Source: Sweltsa coloradensis (taxonomy: Eukaryota; Arthropoda; Insecta; Plecoptera; Chloroperlidae). Taken from it: a stretch of DNA of 64,000 bases. Position numbers and translations under genes: made by a program. The notes below the pieces were generated by a model. It searched no databases. It saw only the letters and a list, made by a program, of their open reading frames with translations, and had not been told where the DNA came from. Positions 57,661 through 64,000 of the stretch are shown here, piece by piece; position 1 is the first letter of the stretch; each line of letters starts with the position of its first letter. The stretch is from positions 434,001-498,000 of the forward strand of contig JAMZAV010000026.1 in assembly GCA_024449915.1 (NCBI GenBank), read 5' to 3'.

Positions 57661-58684
57661 ATGTATCCACGCCGTCGGCAACACATATCACTGCTGCTCC
57701 GGTTGATGACCAAGAAACTTGTTCTATTGTACCCAATCCCGCTAGATAGCAGCACACTTTAAAAAAATGTGCCTGTTTTAGCCAATCAGATTCCAGAGCG
57801 CCCGAGCGCAAGCGCAAAAGTTGAACAATGTTGGAATTTTGCATTTGGAGCTCGCATTTGTGCGAGTGAGAGAGGTATATAATTGAGGTTATGTTTCAAC
57901 ATAAATTGGGGTAGGGTAGGGTAGGCAAAACGCAAGTTATGGGTGAAGTAGGTTAAGGTAAGCGCCGCACTTAGCGCAAAACGCTAAAGCGCAGCCGCGA
58001 TGTCATGAATCCGGCTTTAGTTCGTGCAGGAGCCGTGTAAACATTGTTGTTCACAAGGCCAGTGTTGACATTGCAAACGGCAAATTCAAGGTGCAGCAAG
58101 CTGCAACTGAATGAAAATGAAGTTTTAGCTGAGATTTTTGTGGATGAGTCGGAAAACGAATTTATCCTTAATTTTGCAGGTTTTCAGTTGATGGTGACTT
58201 TGCAAATGGTGGTATGTTTAGTCAGAATGAACGTGAAATCGTTTACCAAAGTGACAAGTGACGTGATGTTGAAGTGGGCGGGGGTGGTTATAACCTACAA
58301 AATGACAGGCAAAACATTGTTGTTGGACAAGTTTGACCAGATAACATTCCATTACGTGTGCATGAGCATAATATTATTCCAATCAGGCCTAATGGTTGGT
58401 AAGTAAGGAAGGTTGCGATTTTAGTCTGCCGATGTAAAAAAAGATATATATTTACAGATTAAATTACAACATTTACCATTGCCAAACACTTCAAAGGTAA
58501 GCTGTTGGTTTCCATCAATCTTTTTCCACCATCCACTAACTAAACCGGCCTCTAGGAATCAAATTGTTCAACAATATGAAGAAACTAAATTGTAGGCCTA
58601 CGCTAATGTGTAGATGATTTTTTATTATTTTTGTTGTCTTGTCTTATCGATGACTAACTGGTGGATGATTGGTTCATCTTTCAG
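57661..58684. other. intron 15, unassigned
   Basis: A 120-codon plus-strand frame at 58044-58406 begins near an acidic stretch (LNENEVLAEIFVDESENEF) that faintly recalls the acidic N-terminus of piggyBac-type transposases. Nothing downstream supports that, so I leave it unassigned. Confidence 0.4.
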
Positions 58685-58759
58685 CGTTTTGTGCGCCACC
58701 CCCCGTCATTTCCCCCAACCTGACGAGTAACCCCAACACTCTGTCGGTTCAGCACCCAG
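58685..58759 (+). CDS. EIF4ENIF1: 4E-T exon 16, last exon seen
   Basis: This 75-nt exon (phase 1 in and out) follows TCTTTCAG and ends CCAG|GTGAGC. It encodes FCAPPPVISPNLTSNPNTLS. It is assigned by good borders, compatible phase on both sides and Pro/Ser-rich composition like the C-terminal half of 4E-T. No later exon is visible before 64000; the intron contains a 624-bp fold-back and a LINE-bearing fold-back. Confidence 0.8.
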
Positions 58760-59051
58760 GTGAGCCTCGCATGGCCTGCATGCCTCTCTGCCTGACCTAA
58801 AGCAACAATTAATAGACTGACATTTTATAAAATCAAACTTAAAACTTAAAATAATAATTTCATCATTTAATTGTGTGCTAGTATTTTCATTTGCTTACTA
58901 TAGTCACAACAAAATTTTTCAATAGTAGAAACAAATTGGGAGGAAGTTCCATGAATTATTATAATACTTTATACCGGTATGTGGGTATTTTTATTAAAAG
59001 TAACAAATTTAATTATTAAAAAAAACAGGCATGGTTACTGTGCCTCTTTAA

Positions 59052-59675
59052 GGCTATTCGACCGCGTTTTTCTATTTTCCAAAATATGCTACCAAGTCAA
59101 AACATAGTTAATGGCTTTCAAACTTGGCTATTTTAGAAAATCAAAAATATTTTTTTCAAATTTTTCTAATCCGGTACACGGCCAATATAGCCACCTCAAA
59201 ATAATTTCCAACTTCAATTCGCCAAGGCACACCATTCAACGTAGGGTGTTGTGTTTTGTAACATTAATTATCAACTGTTTTTCTATGGACTGACTGAGAG
59301 AAAACAGATTAAATTTAACAATTGTCTTTTCTGCGAATTTTTTCGTTTGGCGGTACAAATCGGTAAAAAATACCGCCAAACGAAAAAATTTGCAGGAAAG
59401 ACAATTGTTAAAATAAATCTGTTTTCTCTCAGTCAGTCCATAGAAAAACAGTTGAAAATTAATGTCACAGAAACACAACACCCTACGTTGAATGGTGTGC
59501 CTTGGCGAATTGAAGTTGGAAATTATTTTGAGGTGGCTATATTGGCCGTGTACCGGATCAGAAAAATTTGAAAAAAATATTTCTGATTTTCTAAAATAGC
59601 CATGTTTCAAAGCCATTCACTATATTTTGACTAAGTAGCATATTTTGGAAAATAGAAAAACGCGGTGGAATAGCC
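59052..59675. mobile_element. TTAA-flanked near-perfect palindrome (624 bp)
   Basis: GGCTATTCGACCGCGTTTTTC at the left is mirrored by GAAAAACGCGGTGGAATAGCC at the right, and the arms match almost completely (about 310 bp each) up to a centre near 59364 (TACCGCC/GGCGGTA). TTAA flanks both ends (59048-59051, 59676-59679). The overlapping open frames on both strands arise from the symmetry and are not genes. Confidence 0.9.
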
Positions 59676-60398
59676 TTAAACTGCATGTCTTTGCTATACA
59701 CAACATAATAAGCTGCATAGTGATGCATTTTGAGTCATCATGTAAAATATTAGTAATAAACCAGCAAAACTTAATTTGTAATTTCAATAATGCCATAGAT
59801 TTCAATAATGCCATAGTATGCCTACTAGTACATAGCTTCAGTAGGACTCCATCCTCAGTTTAATCATTATTGCTATTCATTAATCGCCATAAATGGCATT
59901 GGAATTTGCCCACTTGTGCACTGCTAAATACTAAATAGCTACCTACCTACAATAGACGCTCAAGTCTGGTGAATGACCAAACATGGTTCATGTTCTGTTG
60001 TTTGTCTGCTATCTACTGTGGCGTAGTCAACAAGGCTCTGTTAGTACCTACAATTAAGAGTCTTCACTAGACAATTATGACCTTGGCACGCCCGTAAGCA
60101 CTCAAATTCAAATGAACAACGCTTCTGGAGAAAAATTGAATCGACATACATGAATTCTAAAATGCACAAAACACAGATATTTTTATGCAGAAGAACATAG
60201 AACAAACAGAATTGCTTTATGTAATAAACCCTACTATTCACCATGGTTAAGCGTAAAATCAACGCGGCGGGAACAACCTCTTCTTTTTCCCGTTGCGTCG
60301 ACTTCATGCGTAACAACTAACAATGGTGTATAGTAGGGTTTATTACATACATCAGTTCTGTTTGTTCTATGTTCTTCTGCATAAAAGTAACTGTGTCT

Positions 60399-61503
60399 CT
60401 GTCTCATATCTAAAGAACCTTGGTAAGGAAGGTAAAAGTGCAATACTAAATCTCTTTAATAACATCTGGAAATACAATATTCCCGATATATGGAGGAAAG
60501 CAGAGATAATACCACTGCTGAAAAATGGGAAGGATAGCTCAAAAGTCGAAAGCTACAGGCCAATAGCCTTAACATCGATGATGGCTAAAACAATGGAGCA
60601 TATGGTCAACTATAGGCTAAAAACATTTTTAGAGTCGAATGAAGTGTTGGCAAAGGAGCAGGCAGGTTTTAGGCAGAACAGAGGGACACTAGACCAGGTG
60701 GCATACTTGCAGCAGGATATTAAGGAAGGGTTCAATAAGAAGTTATCTACATTGGTAGTTATGTTGATTTTAAGACTGCATTTGAATATAGTAGATAGAG
60801 AAATACTTTTAAAAAAGATGAGAGAGATGGGAGTACCACACAACATTTACAGATGGAGTAAAAACTTTCTAAGTCAGAGATATATAAGAGTAAGATGCAA
60901 CAACAAACGATCACGGTATAGAAAAAACCAAGGCAGGAGTACCACAAGGGGCAGTAACAAGCCCTACTTACTTCCTGATATATATAAACGACTTGGCGCA
61001 ATATATACAGGAAAAAAGCGAGGTAGAGATCAAGTTATTTGCAGACGATGTGGTGCTGTGGTATAGTGACAGAGACGTACAGAAAATGGAGTTAGAAATG
61101 AACAAGGCATTGCAAGCATTAGAAGAATGGACCAGGGAAAATGGGATGGTAGTGAATGAAACAAAAACAGTATACAGTTATTGTACAACAGGAAGAACAA
61201 TGCCCCAGTTTAACCTAAAATATACAGGAGTAAGCTTAAAATACGAAGAAGACCCAATCTATCTTGGTGTAATGATGGATAAGAAAATGACGATGTCTAG
61301 CCATATCGACAGAATGTGCCAATTAAGTAATAAAAGACTAGGCTTACTGAAAAGAGTATCAGGGGTAACGTGGGGAGCCAATGTCAATACGCTATCTACG
61401 ACATACAAAACATACATACGTCCAGTGTTGGAATATGGAAATGCCATGTTGATTAACACTTCAAAAACACACTTGGACAAGCTCAACATTATCCAAAATA
61501 AAT

Positions 61504-61552
<49 letters not shown>

Positions 61553-62770
61553 GTCTATCCTATTCAGTTATAAAAACTGATTTACAAAGGAGGACAACTA
61601 AATAATAATAATAATAATAATAAGGAGAAATGTAGCAGCTGGAAGCCTGTACGAAAAAATGGTTCGCTTAGATGTAGATTATTGGGACAGAGATCCCCAA
61701 GAAGGCCTTAAAACACAAAAAACATTCATAACTGAAGCTAGGAATGTAGTGGGAAAGTTAATGGGGGAAGTGATAACTGAAAACAGACAAGAAATAGGAA
61801 AACCAAACATTCATATGTCATCATTGGAAATAAACCATCAACTAAACATTGAAGGAATTCAAGAGAAAAAGAAGAACTATCAAGAGGAGCATATGAGAAG
61901 TCTGGCACTAAGATTTATTCACAAAGAATACCCAGAGAAGGAGTGGCTGCATATATACACTGATGGATCAGCAACACCAGGAGAAGGGAATGCAGGTGCA
62001 GGAATACACAGTAGAGAGTTTGAGGAATCATTCCCAGCAGGATCAAATGGTAGTAACTTTGATGGGGAGATGAGAGCAATAAGCAAAGCGTTGGAGAAGA
62101 TTGAATACTTTAGAGAAAGGAAGGTGGTGATACTAACAGACTCAAGAGCATCTATCCAGGCTATAGTGAGTAGAGAAGAAACAGAAGCAGAAATAAGAAA
62201 CTGCAAGATAAGAATCCTGAGGTTGATGAATGCAGGTAACACAGTTATGCTACAATGGATACCGCACACTGCGGCATAAACGGAAACGAGAAGGCTGATT
62301 TCCTCGCTAAAATGGGAAGTAAAACCAAGCAATTCATAAACAACATTTCATACAGATCAGCTAAATCCCATCTGAAATCAGCCAGCAACTCGGAGTAAAG
62401 AAAGCATGGAAGGAGAAAGGCAAGAATAAAATGTGGAGTGAGCTAGTTAAAACAAGGAAAGGAGGAAATGAGAGGACAAACCATTATAAAAGAAGAACTA
62501 CAACAGCACAGTTTAGACTAGATACCGGCCATGACTTGCTAGCAAAGCACTTACACAGAATAGGTGTGATGGAGAGCAGCATGTGTAAGCTCTGTGGTGA
62601 AGGAATACAGGACAGACAACATCTATTTAGATGCGCTACATTGAAAGGACACTATGGGGAAATGCCAGGGGGTATGGACAGGAGGGAACAGGAGTCCTAT
62701 CTTTACTGGTTGTCAAGACACATGATGACATAAATATGTCGATGTGGGCATAAGAGAAGAAGAGAAGAAG
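60399..62770 (+). pseudogene. 5'-truncated LINE with RT and RNase H
   Basis: The insert is flanked by ACTGTGTCT (60390-60398 and 62771-62779), a 9-bp duplication. Its frames read AEIIPLLKNGKDSSKVESYR, EQAGFRQNRGTLDQ, KLFADDVVLWYSDRDVQ (catalytic FADD), DPIYLGVMMDKKMTMSSHI and TYIRPVLEYGNAML. An RNase H domain follows (IYTDGSATPGEGNAGAG, then FDGEMRAISKAL and VVILTDSRASIQAI: the D-E-D pattern). The C-terminal Cys motif is RLDTGHDLLAKHLHRIGV...CKLCGEG...HLFRC. RNase H points to the I-like group of LINEs. The endonuclease is missing, there are frameshifts and stops, and the end is a GAAGA-type tail. Confidence 0.9.
61501..61622 (-). mobile_element. LINE/SINE tail nested in the LINE
   Basis: A (TTTA)n tract, ACGTCTATCCTATTCAGTT, CTGATTTACAAAGGAGGAC and an (ATA)n tract interrupt the LINE reading frame between its RT and RNase H parts. 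On the minus strand this is the 3' end of the family found at 14399-14475, with the (TTTA)n as its tail. Confidence 0.75.
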
Positions 62771-62893
62771 ACTGTGTCTTGTGCATTTTAGAATTCTCGT
62801 ATGTCATTTCAATTTTTCTCCAGAGCGTTGTACATCTGAATTTGAGTGCTTTCGAGCGTGTCATGTACATGTCTGTCTCGTGAACACTCTTAA

Positions 62894-63560
62894 CTCACTA
62901 TATTAATGCAAGGCATAATAAACTAAAACATTATCTCACTCTTATCAAGCCATTACGAGGCAAAAATAGGCTATTTGCATGAATTTTAGATTTAAGAAAC
63001 GTATTGCTCTTTATAGAATAAAACGTCCTGAATCCAAATATCACGTTCATTTTATATAAAAAAAAAATGTTTTGATAAAGATATTGTGGCTTGAAGTGCC
63101 CTATTTTTGAACATACTGCAAAACGCGCTGTGTTCCCATTATGACCTTATGACGTATGTAGGTCTATGCACCGCCCTCTGTATGCATTTAAAGGTATTTG
63201 TTTACATACCTACATCCAGACAGCGGTGGCCCTACGTTGTCTGCTAGCTAGCCTTTCTAGGAAGGAAAATAGTGCTAGAAACATTAGATGGTAGGGTAGG
63301 GGCTAGGCCTAGCCCCAATGTAAGCCAACAACTTACCATAGGTAGGCCCTAGGCCCAGACGTAAATGCTAGGTCCTAGGGCAGCATGGAAAAGGCATGGG
63401 CTTATACTTTATAGGCCTACTAGGCCCTATTATTATTGGATATTGCTTAACGTCTAGCCAGTGTCCACATTTCTCACAGTCACAACTCTTGTCGCAGCTT
63501 GTATTTGAGTCAAGTTTCTCAAAGCTAGGCCTAGTATTTCACAAAGCCACTCAAATAATA
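62894..63560. other. intron sequence, no gene seen
   Basis: AT-rich sequence with an A-run near 63057 and a short TAGGCCTA cluster (63290-63425). No further 4E-T exon is visible. Confidence 0.5.
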
Positions 63561-63564
63561 TTAT

Positions 63565-64000
63565 TAAGCGAGCGAAGCGAGCGTTTCCATTTGACTCTGC
63601 CGGAAAAATTGGTCACTGGTTTTGTTTTTTTTGTTTGTTTGTTTGTTTGTTTGTATGTCTCGCCATAACGTTCGAATGGAGGCTCGGATCGAGTTGAAAT
63701 TTTGACCATCCGCAAGCTTCGTTCTCGATTGAATGCCATTAGTTTTGTGGCAAAATCGTTCAAAAAGTTAAAAAGTTACATTTAAGTTAATCGAAATTTT
63801 TTTTTTCAAACTAAACGGCGACAAAATTTGAGGTGGCCAAATCATTTAGAATGTCCGTTCGGTCACGAATATGTTAATTTTATTTTGATCCGATAAGTAG
63901 TGTAGATGGAAATTACATTATAACAAAGTACCGTTGCCATAGCAACGGAAAGTCGCGCGAGGTTCGCACTATGCACTGCCACCTAGAAGTAATCAAAATA
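63565..64000 (-). repeat. ACTAGGAAACGC repeat, subfamily C, runs off the edge
   Basis: This is an inverted copy of 8374-8828: it begins ATTAAGCGAGCGAAGCGAGC and continues through the GTTTGTTTGTTTG tract and CGATCCGAGCC-complement to the CACTGCCACCTAGAAGTAAT block at the window edge. Agreement with the left copy is high by eye, so the subfamily is relatively young. Confidence 0.85.

Larger units (their letters stand above)
60058..62889. mobile_element. TTAA-flanked fold-back carrying a LINE
   Basis: GAGTCTTCACTAGACA at the left and (inverted) GAGTGTTCACGAGACA at the right are flanked by TTAA (60054-60057, 62890-62893). Arms share GCACTCAAATTC, GAATTCTAAAATGCACA, GAACATAGAACAAACAG and AATAAACCCTACTAT, meeting near 60280. 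The right arm is interrupted by a LINE at 60399-62770. Without the LINE the fold-back would be about 450 bp. Confidence 0.85.
17490..64000 (+). other. EIF4ENIF1: 4E-T (EIF4ENIF1-like) gene locus, 3' end outside window
   Basis: This span covers the eIF4E-transporter-like gene from its first coding exon to the window edge. 4E-T proteins bind the cap-binding factor eIF4E, shuttle it to the nucleus and help store or repress mRNAs in P-bodies together with DDX6 and LSM14. Sixteen exons are recognised by GT...AG borders, matching phases and resemblance to vertebrate 4E-T: the eIF4E-binding motif YTKEQ-LM, the block VWDPERWH, the block VLSPQRRSF, the block EPEWFSAGPTSQ with TIEL, an FNF motif and a YFAPI block. 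Together they give about 860 codons. Vertebrate 4E-T is just under 1000 residues, so the missing end is probably modest. The identification is strong; exon borders are by eye. Confidence 0.93.

Noticed and set aside
58044..58406. 120-codon frame with an acidic start, faintly like a piggyBac N-terminus
   Set aside because: No catalytic region follows and the resemblance rests on composition only.
59111..59616. Two similar frames on opposite strands
   Set aside because: They are mirror images caused by the 624-bp palindrome.

Overview
The window looks like nuclear DNA of an animal, most likely a marine invertebrate. The one clear protein gene is split into short exons with ordinary GT...AG introns. 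Its product resembles metazoan eIF4E-transporter (4E-T, EIF4ENIF1). Most of the rest is layered transposable-element debris, and the palindromic word TAGGCCTA is scattered throughout. That word use and the repeat content remind me of echinoderm or hemichordate DNA, but nothing here fixes the phylum.

The host gene runs on the + strand from an initiator exon at 17490 to beyond the right edge. I place 16 exons (17490-58759, about 860 codons). Phases join throughout except at one place: exon 3, which carries the eIF4E-binding motif, holds one extra A. The 3' end of the gene lies outside the window. Intron 1 is about 22 kb. It contains a CpG-rich stretch with a second ATG exon (33926-34067) that would splice to exon 2 in the same phase and encodes a KKRVTF sequence of the PP1-docking RVxF type.

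Left part (1-17.4 kb): dispersed repeats of one superfamily (start ACTAGGAAAACGC, end CGCTCATCCAA), tRNA-derived SINEs, a hAT-type element, a LINE 3' end and a diverged tandem array. Intron 1 (17.6-39.9 kb): a LINE remnant, a fold-back element carrying two tRNA-like copies, a TIR element with a nested MITE, and a 6.48 kb element with long terminal inverted repeats and a 4-bp target duplication. That last element holds a decayed minus-strand gene that is itself split by a hAT-type element with an exact 8-bp target duplication. More ACTAGGAAAACGC repeats, fold-backs and many long poly-G/poly-C runs follow.

Right part (40-64 kb): most 4E-T exons, separated by introns holding TTAA-flanked fold-backs, two LINEs, four hAT-type elements with exact or near-exact 8-bp duplications, and a small element with ~55-bp inverted repeats that contains a degenerate hammerhead-ribozyme-like fold. 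I see no complete autonomous transposon and no complete gene other than 4E-T.
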